In this document: positions 1 to 7,160 of the stretch, one piece after another
How positions within the stretch are numbered: position 1 is the stretch's first letter
How the letters are laid out: each line of letters opens with the position of its first letter
Assembly: GCA_027717875.1 (NCBI GenBank)
Contig: JALLOL010000057.1
Coordinates: 1 to 12,018, forward strand
Length of the DNA: 12,018 nt
DNA from: Acidobacteria bacterium AH-259-L09
Lineage (GTDB): Bacteria; Acidobacteriota; UBA6911; RPQK01
Direction: 5' to 3'
Translations under genes and position numbers: made by a program
The notes under the pieces: model-generated
Seen by the model: the letters and a program-made list of their open reading frames with translations, nothing else
Told to the model about the DNA's origin: nothing
Databases searched by the model: none

Positions 1-320
1 CGCAGTTCGCGATCTCGTCGTCGAGCTCGCTCCATTTCTTCCATTTGCCGCCGAGCTTCTTCCTGTTGCTGAAGCCGCTCATACATCTCCAGCGCTTCCC
101 CTACGCCGTAGCGCTCTATCATCTCATCCAGTGGGAACGGATCGAAGGGCTGAGCATATTCGGCCGGGGCCCAGTAGGGGCCGTTCTGACCAGAAACGGC
201 CACGGTCATCGTCACCAAAAGTGGGACTAGACACACCATCAAAAGGATGGATTTTGGCTTTTCTCTCAGGCTTCCTTTTTGACCTCCGTCGGAGCGTCTT
301 GTTTGAGCTAGGGGTTTCAT
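1..320 (-). CDS. Exported/membrane-anchored coiled-coil protein, C-terminus beyond window edge
   Basis: A 106-codon partial gene reads leftwards off the window. The chosen ATG (320-318) has GAGG seven bases upstream. The protein begins MKPLAQTRRSDGGQKGS, reaches a hydrophobic segment at about residues 24-43 (ILLMVCLVPLLVTMTVAVSG) preceded by lysines and arginines, and then has QNGPYWAPAEYAQPF. That reads as a signal peptide or N-terminal anchor followed by an aromatic and proline-rich linker. From about residue 75 the sequence is Glu/Arg/Gln-rich (YERLQQQEEARRQMEEMERA), typical of a charged helix or coiled coil. A shorter start at ATG 239 would trim the basic N-terminus. An overlapping ATG at 408 in another frame has a GGAG-type site, but its product is low-complexity and arginine-rich, so I prefer the frame given. 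I do not recognise the family. Transcription is divergent from the SDR gene. Confidence 0.6.
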   Translation of the reverse strand, partial: MKPLAQTRRSDGGQKGSLREKPKSILLMVCLVPLLVTMTVAVSGQNGPYWAPAEYAQPFDPFPLDEMIERYGVGEALEMYERLQQQEEARRQMEEMERARRRDREL

Positions 321-465
321 TTGGAGACCTCTTTTCCAGAAGTTTTTTGCATTCGTTTGCGGGGACACGCAATTTCCGTTCCAGAGGGTTAAGGATTAGG
401 GTTGACATCTCTCTCACTCCCAGCAACTCTGGGATTTGCCACCATCGTGGGATTGCGTTTACTGG

Positions 466-479
466 CTGGAGTACTCCAG
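466..479. promoter_or_regulatory. 14-bp perfect palindrome, candidate operator
   Basis: CTGGAGTACTCCAG is a perfect dyad in the 264-bp divergent region between the left-edge gene and the SDR. A TACAAT hexamer (507-512) lies 28 bases downstream and could be a -10 for the SDR, but no good -35 is visible. The dyad would then be centred near -47. A site of this shape could bind a dimeric regulator, but the regulator is unknown. Confidence 0.3.
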
Positions 480-584
480 TTCTTCCACCCGTTGTGAACG
501 CTGGTTTACAATATGACAACGGCCTTGGCGGAATGGTCCCGGCACATGTTATTCTGTTGATGCTGTGATTGTGGAAAGGGGACG

Positions 585-1358
585 ATGCGCTTAAAGGATC
601 GAGTCAGCATCGTTACCGGGGGCAGTTCGGGAATCGGGCGCAGCATTTGCCTTGAATTTGCTCGGGCGGGGGCCAAAGTGGTGGTTGCCGACATCCAGCA
701 GGCTCCCAAGCGTGGCAAGTATCACGAAACCGATACCACCACGACCACCCTTTCCGAGATTGAACAAGTCGGAGCCGAGGGACTTTTCGTTCAGATGGAT
801 GTGGCTGAGGAGGCCGCACTAAGAAGCCTGATCGAGCAAACGGTCGAACACTTCGGAGGTATTGATATCTTGGTCAATAACGCAGGTATCTTTATTCCAG
901 GCAGCAGCCAGGAGCTCTCGGTGGCTGAGTGGGACAGGGTCATTGCCGTCAATCTGAGGGGGCTGTTTCTCACTACTAAGTTCGCCATCCCTTATCTTAA
1001 GAAATCGAGGGCCGGGAGGATCATCAATATCGCGTCGGTGCTTGCTTTTGGTGGAGGTCATGGTCCGGCTTACGCCCCATCCAAAGCCGCTGTGGTTAAC
1101 CTGACGCAGGATATCGCAATAGAACTTGCCCCCCACGCCATTACCGCCAATGCCATCTGTCCCGGGTATATTGAGACCGCCATGCAGGACTATCAGACCG
1201 AGGATGACATCGAGCAGCTGCGCCAAAGGACCCCCTTGCCCCGCTTCGGGACTCCGCGCGACATCGGGCTTGCCTGTCTGTTCCTGGCCTCTGATGATGC
1301 TTCTTGGATCACCGGGATTGCCCTGCCTGTGGACGGAGGCTGGCTGGCTCGGGCCTGA
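585..1358 (+). CDS. Classical SDR family NAD(P)-dependent oxidoreductase
   Basis: The 257-residue protein has the length of a classical short-chain dehydrogenase/reductase, a cytoplasmic enzyme that interconverts an alcohol and a ketone. Visible motifs are TGGSSGIG (residues 11-18, dinucleotide-binding glycine motif), Asp36 at the end of beta-2 (favours NAD over NADP), NNAG (98-101), Asn123, Ser151 and Tyr163-x-x-x-Lys167. This is the full catalytic tetrad N-S-Y-K. The C-terminus has the usual PxxxPxRxGxPxDI region and ends near LPVDGGW. The loop after beta-2 (residues 38-60) is longer than usual and carries a run of threonines (DTTTTTLSE); such insertions occur in some alcohol/ketone-specific SDRs. 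The start ATG has a purine-rich GGAAAGGGG just upstream. Substrate cannot be told from sequence. The next gene, an enolase-superfamily enzyme, lies 213 bp downstream on the same strand and may act in the same catabolic route. Confidence 0.93.
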   Translation: MRLKDRVSIVTGGSSGIGRSICLEFARAGAKVVVADIQQAPKRGKYHETDTTTTTLSEIEQVGAEGLFVQMDVAEEAALRSLIEQTVEHFGGIDILVNNAGIFIPGSSQELSVAEWDRVIAVNLRGLFLTTKFAIPYLKKSRAGRIINIASVLAFGGGHGPAYAPSKAAVVNLTQDIAIELAPHAITANAICPGYIETAMQDYQTEDDIEQLRQRTPLPRFGTPRDIGLACLFLASDDASWITGIALPVDGGWLARA

Positions 1359-1571
1359 AACCGAAGGCCAACGCCTTGGCATATATTTGAGCTCAAGTGG
1401 GCTAGTGATCCCTTGTGAGTCGATGGTTATGGACGCACCACTGGTGTTACTTGCCTGTGGGAACGAGCCGCTTGAGTTCTTCAGTTTTTTTAAGAAGATG
1501 ATTTTTCGCTGCCATTTTTATGAGGACAGTGTACTGATTTTTCGAGTAATGTATCTCGGAGGAGGTTATCG

Positions 1572-2825
1572 ATGCCTTTAAATCGTCGTCGCTTTATTGA
1601 ATCAATGGTTGGTGCAGGTGCCCTGTCATTCCTGCCGGGTTGCCAACGAAGCCAACCAAACGCTGAGAACTCTCAGGCCACTTTGGAAGAACTGGACAAA
1701 GCCGCCGCCGTGCCCATTCTGGAACTGGAGGGTATCAATTCGCCGGTGGTTATTGAGTCCATCGAGTTGTTACGGAAACAGCGGGAGTACTTTGTGCGTG
1801 TGCGCTCCAAAGACGGCTCGGAGGGTATTTCGCTCACTAACTCGCGGGCAGCGTATCTATATCCAATACTGAATCAGCTGGTAATCCCTTACTTCATCGG
1901 CAAGGATGCCCGCGACTTGGAATCGCACCTCTTCGGGGTGTACAGACACGGCAGCAATTACAAGCTTCTGGGGCTTGCCCTGTGGTGTCCGGTCGCCTGG
2001 GTGGAATTCGCCTTACTCGATATGCTGGGGAAAATAGCCCAAAAACCCATAGGCGAGCTGCTCGGCGGTGTGGTCCGTTCGGAAATTCCATGTTATAGAG
2101 CAAGCGGCCACCGCGACACCACACCGGAGGAAGAAGTTGCGTTACTAGCCAAGATGATCGAGGTAACCGGCGCCAGGGCCGTTAAATTCAGGGTCGGCGG
2201 CCGGATGAGCAACAACGCCGATGCCATGCCGGGACGCACGGAAAAATTGATTCCTCTGGCACGCAAGACGCTGGGTGACGACATCGCCCTGCACGCCGAC
2301 TCCAACAGTTCGTACGACCCCCCGAAAGCTATCGAGGTCGGGAGAATGCTGGAAGACGTCAACGCTCATTACTTCGAGGAGCCCTGCCCTTTCGATCACC
2401 TGGAAGACACAAAACGGGTGGCCGATGCCCTGTCCATACCCGTAGCGGGCGGCGAGCAGGAATCGAGCCAGCGCCGGTTCCGCTGGATGATCCACAATAG
2501 CGGTGTGGATATTGTGCAGCCAGACCTGCACTATTACGGTGGATTGATTCGCTCCTTGCGGGTGGCGCGGATGGCGGAGGTAGCCGGCATGCCCACCACG
2601 GTGCACATTTCCGGCGGCTTCGGCTTCGTTTACATGCTGCACTTTGCCTCCTGTGCGCGGGATATCGGGGCATACCAGGAGTACAAAGGCGGAGTCGACA
2701 GTTACGGACAGTGGTTTGACCCGCCCCTGGAATTGAAGAATGGCGCTATCACGGTCCCTGTTGCTCCTGGCGTGGGTATCGCCAATGTCCCGGACTTGCT
2801 GAAAAATGCCGAGCAGGTAATATGA
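1572..2825 (+). CDS. Tat-exported lipoprotein of the enolase superfamily (mandelate racemase-like)
   Basis: The protein has 417 residues. The N-terminus is NRRRF (4-8), a twin-arginine motif, then a hydrophobic stretch and a lipobox-like L-P-G-C ending at Cys24, so the enzyme is probably folded in the cytoplasm, exported by Tat and lipid-anchored. The rest matches the mandelate racemase/muconate lactonizing group. It has an N-terminal capping domain (about 48-170) and a TIM barrel with K205-x-R207 on strand 2, Asp243 (ADSN), a Glu of the FEEP motif (269/270) and Glu295 (GGEQE) as magnesium ligands. Asp318 (QPD) and His345 (TVHIS) form the general-base dyad that defines the MR subgroup. The expected chemistry is abstraction of a proton alpha to a carboxylate (racemisation, or dehydration of a sugar acid); substrate unknown. 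The start has an excellent AGGAGG six bases upstream (1560-1565). It ends with TGA and runs convergently into the M20 gene. Confidence 0.88.
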   Translation: MPLNRRRFIESMVGAGALSFLPGCQRSQPNAENSQATLEELDKAAAVPILELEGINSPVVIESIELLRKQREYFVRVRSKDGSEGISLTNSRAAYLYPILNQLVIPYFIGKDARDLESHLFGVYRHGSNYKLLGLALWCPVAWVEFALLDMLGKIAQKPIGELLGGVVRSEIPCYRASGHRDTTPEEEVALLAKMIEVTGARAVKFRVGGRMSNNADAMPGRTEKLIPLARKTLGDDIALHADSNSSYDPPKAIEVGRMLEDVNAHYFEEPCPFDHLEDTKRVADALSIPVAGGEQESSQRRFRWMIHNSGVDIVQPDLHYYGGLIRSLRVARMAEVAGMPTTVHISGGFGFVYMLHFASCARDIGAYQEYKGGVDSYGQWFDPPLELKNGAITVPVAPGVGIANVPDLLKNAEQVI

Positions 2826-2990
2826 CAGTCTAGAATTTACGGAAGGGTTACGATCTAGAGCTGGTGTTTGCCGATCATTGGTTACTTGCGTGTCGGGACG
2901 AGGTGCCTCGGCGGATAGTGGCGGCAAGTGTGACGCACTGATCGTCGATGTGGTCCCCTCCGAGTGGTAGAGGTATGGCCTTTCTTGACA

Positions 2991-4586
2991 CTACCGCCGA
3001 CTGGCACTTCTAATATTCTTGGTCGTTGGATAGTCAATTCCCAGCTGCTCAAGATAGGTTTTGTATTTAGATGGATCGAAGTAAAATTTCTTCATCTGGG
3101 GACCGTATTTTTCCATGATCTCCCGGTTCAGATGCACAGCCGGTTTGTCGCCGGCACTGATAAGAGGAAGATACTTGGTTTCCTTGCCCTGAACGTTATG
3201 GAAATAATCCCAAGCTTGTTCCACCAGCTCCGGGCGGAGAAATAAATCGAGTGTGGTCATCGCCAACACCATCGCTCCGGCCGTGGCACCTTTGTGCGAG
3301 ATTGGGGTGGCCATAGCGACGGCGTTTGACCAGTGATGCCCAGGAAGGCCCGGGATGTTGGCAGGATATCTAAGCGTCACGGTGGGGACGTTCCAGGAAA
3401 TGTCGCCGATGTCATCCGATCCGCCACCGTAATTGTGTTCCTGCGGCCCCTCCGGCCCCTCGGGAAGTTCGGCATTTAACCCCTTCTCTTCACCGCCGAC
3501 TTCGCGCTGCACGGCTTTGGCCAGGGTCTGGTCGGCTTTGCTCCACTGCGGAAGTCCAACCTCCTTGATGTTGTCGTACATCGTTTCGGCAACGACCTTG
3601 TTGAAGTGGCGTGGCCAGGCTGAACCGAGGATCCGCCACTCCACTTCGGTGTTGGTCATAGCTGCAGCCGCTTTCGCTATGGTGTTCCCTGTTTCAAAGA
3701 GCTCCTTAATGTGGGGATAATCGATCTCGCGGAAGAAGTACCAAACGGAAGCCAAAGAGGGCACAACGTTGGGCTGATCGCCGCCCTTGGTAATGACATA
3801 ATGGGAGCGCTGTTGAAGGCGCAGATGCTCCCGACGGTAGTTCCAGGCCTGATTCATTAGTTCGACCGCGTCCAGGGCGCTGCGGCCGCGCCAGGGCGCT
3901 CCTGCCGAGTGGGCCGAGTCGCCTCGGAAGGTATACTCAACAGAAACCAGACCACTGCCTCTTCCCGGCCCGTAGCTGACGTCAAAGTTGTCGCCCACGT
4001 GGGTGAAGAGAACGATATCAACACTCTTGAAGTAGCCGTCTCTGACGAAATATGCCTTCGAGGCGAGTTGCTCTTCGGCTACACCTGCCCACAGCATCAG
4101 GGTCCCGGAAATCCCTTCACGCTCCATTATGCTTTTCACCACCAAGGCCGCGGTTACATTGACCGCCTGGCCAGAGTTATGTCCTTCACCATGCCCCGGA
4201 GCCCCCTCAATAATAGGATCGTGATAAGCGACTCCCGGTTTCTGCGAGGCCTTTGGGATCCCGTCGATATCGCTGCCCAAGGAAATCACAGGCTTGCCGG
4301 AACCCCACTTCGCTATCCAGGCCGTTGGTATACCTGAAATACCTTCCTCCACTTGAAAGCCGTTCTTTTTGAGGATGTCAACTACGTAACGAGAGGTCTC
4401 AAATTCCTGAAAGCCGAGTTCGCCGAAGCTGAAAATCATGTCGACCATCTGCTGAGTAAAATCTTTCATCTCCTCGACAGCAGTGGTACCCTCCTGCTTT
4501 AGCTTTTCAAGCTTTTGATAGGCCTGACCGTAGGTCAAATGTGTTGACAGGGCAATTATGGATAACAGCACAGCGATAAGACGCAT
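2991..4586 (-). CDS. Secreted M20-family metallohydrolase, AbgB-like amidohydrolase
   Basis: A protein of 531 residues. I start at ATG 4586, because AAGGAGG lies eight bases upstream; an in-frame TTG at 4604 would place that site inside the gene. The N-terminus MRLIAVLLSIIALSTHLTYG is a Sec signal peptide. The body resembles aminobenzoyl-glutamate utilisation protein B and M20D dipeptidase/aminoacylases: SDIDGIP (105-111), GHGEGHN (131-137), the GVAEEQ glutamate pair (171-172, catalytic base region), a THVG histidine (196), SAHSAGAPW (starting the dimerisation or lid domain near 225) and PGHHWSN (416-422) as the C-terminal metal histidine. M20D relatives have Cys where this protein has Glu134 in GHGxGHN. 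Expected role: hydrolysis of an N-acyl or amide bond outside the cytoplasm, using two divalent metals. About 40 extra C-terminal residues (YFDPSKYKTYLEQLGIDYP) exceed the usual length. It is divergent from the kinase at 4740. Confidence 0.88.
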   Translation of the reverse strand: MRLIAVLLSIIALSTHLTYGQAYQKLEKLKQEGTTAVEEMKDFTQQMVDMIFSFGELGFQEFETSRYVVDILKKNGFQVEEGISGIPTAWIAKWGSGKPVISLGSDIDGIPKASQKPGVAYHDPIIEGAPGHGEGHNSGQAVNVTAALVVKSIMEREGISGTLMLWAGVAEEQLASKAYFVRDGYFKSVDIVLFTHVGDNFDVSYGPGRGSGLVSVEYTFRGDSAHSAGAPWRGRSALDAVELMNQAWNYRREHLRLQQRSHYVITKGGDQPNVVPSLASVWYFFREIDYPHIKELFETGNTIAKAAAAMTNTEVEWRILGSAWPRHFNKVVAETMYDNIKEVGLPQWSKADQTLAKAVQREVGGEEKGLNAELPEGPEGPQEHNYGGGSDDIGDISWNVPTVTLRYPANIPGLPGHHWSNAVAMATPISHKGATAGAMVLAMTTLDLFLRPELVEQAWDYFHNVQGKETKYLPLISAGDKPAVHLNREIMEKYGPQMKKFYFDPSKYKTYLEQLGIDYPTTKNIRSASRR

Positions 4587-4615
4587 TGGGAGATCCTCCT
4601 TCAAAGACTATTTGG

Positions 4616-4644
4616 AGAATACACGGATGCGAGTAGTTTTCCAA
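4616..4644 (-). promoter_or_regulatory. Candidate sigma-70 promoter for the M20 gene
   Basis: On the minus strand, TTGGAA (4644-4639) and TATTCT (4621-4616) are separated by exactly 17 bases, each matching four of six consensus positions. Transcription would start near 4609, leaving a short leader that contains the AAGGAGG ribosome site. Motif-only evidence. Confidence 0.33.
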
Positions 4645-4653
4645 ACAGTTGGA
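4640..4653. promoter_or_regulatory. Dyad overlapping the M20 promoter -35 region, candidate operator
   Basis: TCCAA-acag-TTGGA is a 5-bp-arm inverted repeat covering most of the putative -35 hexamer of the M20 promoter. It lies inside a wider inverted pair, TGGAGAA (4613-4619) and TTCTCCA (4658-4664). A similar looser dyad, CCAAA-n9-TTTGG, sits at 4689-4707 next to the kinase start. A regulator bound here could control both divergent genes. Confidence 0.28.
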
Positions 4654-4674
4654 TCAGTTCTCCAGCGATTTTCA

Positions 4675-4703
4675 TTGCCTTTAACCACCCAAAGTCTTAG
4701 CAT
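4675..4703 (+). promoter_or_regulatory. Candidate sigma-70 promoter for the kinase at 4740
   Basis: TTGCCT (4675-4680) and TAGCAT (4698-4703) are separated by 17 bases, four of six matches each. Initiation near 4710 would put the AAGGGAG ribosome site (4727-4733) in a short leader. Motif-only evidence. Confidence 0.3.
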
Positions 4704-4739
4704 TTGGAAGGAATCTACCAAACACAAGGGAGACGCATC

Positions 4740-6200
4740 GTGGTCGGACAGACTATTTCCCATTACCGTGTGCTAGAGAAGCTCGGCGAAGGAGGAATGG
4801 GAGAAGTCTTTCTGGCTCAGGATACTTCACTGGATCGGAAAGTCGCCCTGAAGTTTCTGCCTGAATTCCTGCAGGAAGATCCCATCGCCTGCAAGCGCTT
4901 TTTAAGAGAAGCCAAGTCGGCCGCTGCTCTGGATCATCCTTACATCTGCAAGATCTATGAGGTTGGTGAGGCCGAAGGCAAAGACTTCATCGCCATGGAG
5001 TATGTCCCCGGCGAGACACTCCGGGACAGGCTGGCAAGAGGGCCTCTCCCTTTTAAAGAAGCGCTGCAGAAGGCGGCTGAGGTTGCTGAAGCTTTGGAAA
5101 AAGCCCATGCGACGGGGATCGTTCACCGAGATTTAAAGCCTTCAAATATCATGCTCACGCCCGAAGGTCATGTCAAAGTGATGGACTTCGGACTGGCCAA
5201 ACAGCTCACCCCGGCAGAAGGTCTGGTTGGTCAGGAGGAAACAATAAGTGGGAGTCTGACAAAAACAGGCACAACACTTGGCACGCTGGCTTACATGTCC
5301 CCGGAGCAGATGCGCGGACAGCGAGTTGATACTCGATCTGACATTTTCTCCTTTGGGGTAATGCTATATGAGATGCTCGCTGGTGTTCATCCCTTTAGGA
5401 AGGATTTGCCCATGGATACAGGCAATGCCATCCTCAATGAAACTCCGCCCCCGCTCGCTCGATACACAGATAACATACCGGAACTCCTCCAGCATACCGT
5501 GAGAAAGATGCTGGCCAAAGAGCCTGATCGGCGTTACCAACTCATGCATGAGGTGCGGACTGATCTGGGGCAACTGATGGAGGAGATCGGATACTCGCTG
5601 ATCAGCGCAACCGCTCCCATAGTGAGTCCCAGGCCGCAGTGGTGGCAGCGGAACCGCTTGCTTTGGCCGGCGGCGACCGCGTTGGGCATAATCGTCGCCG
5701 GCGCACTTTGGCTTCAATTTTTCCGGCCAGTATCTGAATCGTCGATAATTCCCATAAAAGCTGCTCGAAACCCGGTTGCACTAAACAAACCTTCTTTTCA
5801 TGTTGTGGGCAAGGCCGATTGCTTCTTTAGCATTACAGAAATGCTCGCCAGCCAAGATGAGGTATCAATACTAACCTTTAACCCCCTTGAAGCAGACGAA
5901 CATATTGATATTGTGGCGTTGGAGAACATTGATCTGCGGGGTGGAGCTGTGGGAGATGAAAGAAGAACTGAACGTCCCCTACTCTTTCGAAGAGAAGATG
6001 AGCCCAAGTTAATTCTAAAAAAGGGCCATATTTTAAGGATTTATATTCAAAGCAAATCAGATTTGGAAGATAACGAGGTATCTTTGCACTCAAAAGAAAC
6101 TATATGGGGAGCCGATTGCGGAAAGAGCGACCGTGTTTGGATTCAAGATGGAAATGGGAGGAGGTTATTGGATTTTCGTTATACCTTCAGCCGCCCCTGA
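4740..6200 (+). CDS. Transmembrane Hanks-type Ser/Thr protein kinase with unrecognised ectodomain
   Basis: A protein of 486 residues from GTG 4740, chosen because the product then begins MVGQTISHYRV, matching the start of the paralogous kinase in this window, and AAGGGAG lies seven bases upstream. An in-frame TTG at 4704 is a poorer choice. Kinase domain: glycine loop GEGGMGEV (16-23), Lys38, HRDLKPSN (129-136, catalytic Asp131), DFG (149-151), activation segment rich in Ser/Thr (TISGSLTKTGTTLGT, about 168-182) and SPE (187-189). All key residues are present, so it should be active. A single membrane segment lies at about 307-328 (LLWPAATALGIIVAGALWL). The last 158 residues should face outward. 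They are not the TolB/WD40 propeller seen in the other kinase and I do not recognise them. DNA for this tail (5761-6120) is only about 43% GC by my count, against about 70% in the stretch encoding the membrane segment, hinting at a separately acquired domain. Likely role: sensing an extracytoplasmic signal and phosphorylating cytoplasmic targets. Confidence 0.93.
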   Translation: MVGQTISHYRVLEKLGEGGMGEVFLAQDTSLDRKVALKFLPEFLQEDPIACKRFLREAKSAAALDHPYICKIYEVGEAEGKDFIAMEYVPGETLRDRLARGPLPFKEALQKAAEVAEALEKAHATGIVHRDLKPSNIMLTPEGHVKVMDFGLAKQLTPAEGLVGQEETISGSLTKTGTTLGTLAYMSPEQMRGQRVDTRSDIFSFGVMLYEMLAGVHPFRKDLPMDTGNAILNETPPPLARYTDNIPELLQHTVRKMLAKEPDRRYQLMHEVRTDLGQLMEEIGYSLISATAPIVSPRPQWWQRNRLLWPAATALGIIVAGALWLQFFRPVSESSIIPIKAARNPVALNKPSFHVVGKADCFFSITEMLASQDEVSILTFNPLEADEHIDIVALENIDLRGGAVGDERRTERPLLFRREDEPKLILKKGHILRIYIQSKSDLEDNEVSLHSKETIWGADCGKSDRVWIQDGNGRRLLDFRYTFSRP

Positions 6201-6269
6201 CCAGTATCTTTTTAGGCTTTTTTTGTCTGGTTCGCGTCAAAGTCTGACCCTGTAAACGGAGGGTTGCCT

Positions 6270-6329
6270 ATGAAAAGCACAACAGTCTCGCGTTGCACAG
6301 GTGCCCACAAGCTCGAGCCAAAGAAGTAG
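6270..6329 (+). CDS. Possible 19-residue small ORF or leader peptide
   Basis: ATG 6270 is preceded by GGAGGG with six bases between, as good a ribosome site as any in the window. The frame encodes MKSTTVSRCTGAHKLEPKK and stops at TAG 6327-6329. It could be a genuine small protein, a leader peptide, or the start of a gene whose remainder has decayed. The composition (one Cys, one His, basic C-terminus) gives no family hint. The hairpin at 6391-6416 lies 61 bases downstream but has no T-tract, so classical attenuation is not supported. Confidence 0.25.
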   Translation: MKSTTVSRCTGAHKLEPKK

Positions 6330-6390
6330 TCCATGACAAGTTCAGTAGACATATTTGCCATCTTATCGCTCTACACCCAGAATGATCTGT

Positions 6391-6416
6391 AACCTGACGT
6401 TGACAGTGTCAGGGTT
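6391..6416. repeat. Stem-loop in intergenic region
   Basis: AACCTGAC (6391-6398) pairs with GTCAGGGTT (6408-6416) with one bulged G, around a nine-base loop. The core TGACAGTGTCA (6401-6411) is an alternative, overlapping perfect dyad. The two folds are mutually exclusive. No T-run follows, so a regulatory site or RNA hairpin is likelier than a terminator. Confidence 0.35.
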
Positions 6417-6568
6417 CTCCTAGCTGACCAACTTGTTTTCAGGCGGAGACTGGAACTCCTTTATCGATAAGAAGTTACAATCAACTATCTCCATCAGTCC
6501 ACCGGTTTTGGTTAAACTTTCTGTTTTGGCACCTTAGTTGCCTAAGTCATCGGTTGAAAGATGAAGCG

Positions 6569-7096
6569 ATGGCTTATTTGCGTGAACTTCCTAAAAGACA
6601 CCCGATCAAACGATTCTTTCGCAACCTGACCGACCGGGCTCTGAGAGAATCTTCGCTCCCCGACGAAGACATTCTTATCTATCTCAGCGACATGTTGATC
6701 GACTTTATTTCAGTCGATCATCTCTACCGATTAAAGGATGGACGTGGCAAGGACCTTCGATACTGGGCGGATATGGTGCGCAAGGTGGGCGAGGCCCCTC
6801 GTAGTGAGAAGAAATGCTGCTATAAGCATGTCGGTGATTACAGTTTGTTCATTTTGGGGATGTATCCCGAGAGTCTGACCCGTAGGCGGAGCGCCCTCCC
6901 TCGTTCATATTATGTGGACACCGGACGGCGTTGCTACATTGCAGCGAGTGAACTGGAACCCGATTGGCACAGCACCGTCATCTTCAGAAAGCTAGCCGAA
7001 AAGTATGAACGCTGCGTTTTGTCGCTGAACTGGGTGCGCGAGTATACAACCGATCCTTTTTATCAGTATATGTTCCGCCAGTTCCAGATCACTTAA
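6569..7096 (+). CDS. Conserved-type hypothetical protein, about 175 residues
   Basis: I choose ATG 6569 (MAYLRELPKRHP); an in-frame TTG at 6554 adds five residues with no better ribosome site. The product is 175 residues, soluble, with no signal peptide or membrane segment. It has an N-terminal helical part rich in Asp/Glu (SLPDEDILIYLSDMLIDF), then LYRLKDGRGKDL, a central KHVGDYSLFILGMYPESL, and YYVDTGRRCYIAAS followed by FRKLAEKYERCVLSLNWV. I recall this layout (RHxGDFxLFxxGxxPExL, then a GxRxYxxAS motif) from uncharacterised proteins in Acidobacteria, Planctomycetes and Deltaproteobacteria, but know of no assigned function. Codon use and open frame look genuine. It stands alone between the kinase and the converging amidohydrolase (64 bp away). 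Confidence 0.72.
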   Translation: MAYLRELPKRHPIKRFFRNLTDRALRESSLPDEDILIYLSDMLIDFISVDHLYRLKDGRGKDLRYWADMVRKVGEAPRSEKKCCYKHVGDYSLFILGMYPESLTRRRSALPRSYYVDTGRRCYIAASELEPDWHSTVIFRKLAEKYERCVLSLNWVREYTTDPFYQYMFRQFQIT

Positions 7097-7160
7097 ACGC
7101 TAAATCCTGAACACATTGTGCCCGGGCTAGAGTCAGATCAGAGGCTTGCATGAGTCGTAG

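Larger units (their letters stand above)
6201..6568. other. 368-bp intergenic region without a convincing gene
   Basis: Neither strand carries a protein-like frame of useful length. It holds a 19-codon reading frame with a strong ribosome site (6270-6329), a stem-loop (6391-6416) and a perfect TTGACA (6400-6405) with no matching -10 at 16-18 bases. T-rich sequence just after the kinase stop (6209-6226) lacks a compact GC stem, so it is not a clear intrinsic terminator. The stretch is AT-richer than the flanking enzyme genes. Confidence 0.5.

Noticed and set aside
124..519. Minus-strand open frame of 131 codons at the left
   Set aside because: Its product is arginine-rich low-complexity sequence without motifs. 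The overlapping frame from ATG 320 encodes a signal peptide and coiled coil and has a better-placed ribosome site.
819..1382. Minus-strand open frame of 187 codons opposite the SDR
   Set aside because: It is a shadow of the SDR gene, whose full catalytic motif set lies on the plus strand.
1475..1505. TTCTT...AAGAA arms around a T-run in the SDR to enolase gap, considered as a terminator
   Set aside because: The stem is five A/T-rich pairs and the T-run is in the loop, not after the stem.
2145..2927. Minus-strand open frame of 260 codons opposite the enolase-superfamily gene
   Set aside because: Antisense shadow of a gene with complete metal-binding and catalytic residues; no independent domain signal.
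2826..2990. Possible bidirectional terminator between the convergent enolase-superfamily and M20 genes
   Set aside because: Two TCTAGA hexamers and weak repeats are present, but there is no GC-rich stem followed by a T-tract on either strand.
6237..6256. GTCAAAGTCTGACCCTG, which resembles sequence I associate with the flanks of REP-associated tyrosine transposases
   Set aside because: Only one copy, no inverted partner copy and no transposase remnant in the window, so a mobile-element call is not supported.
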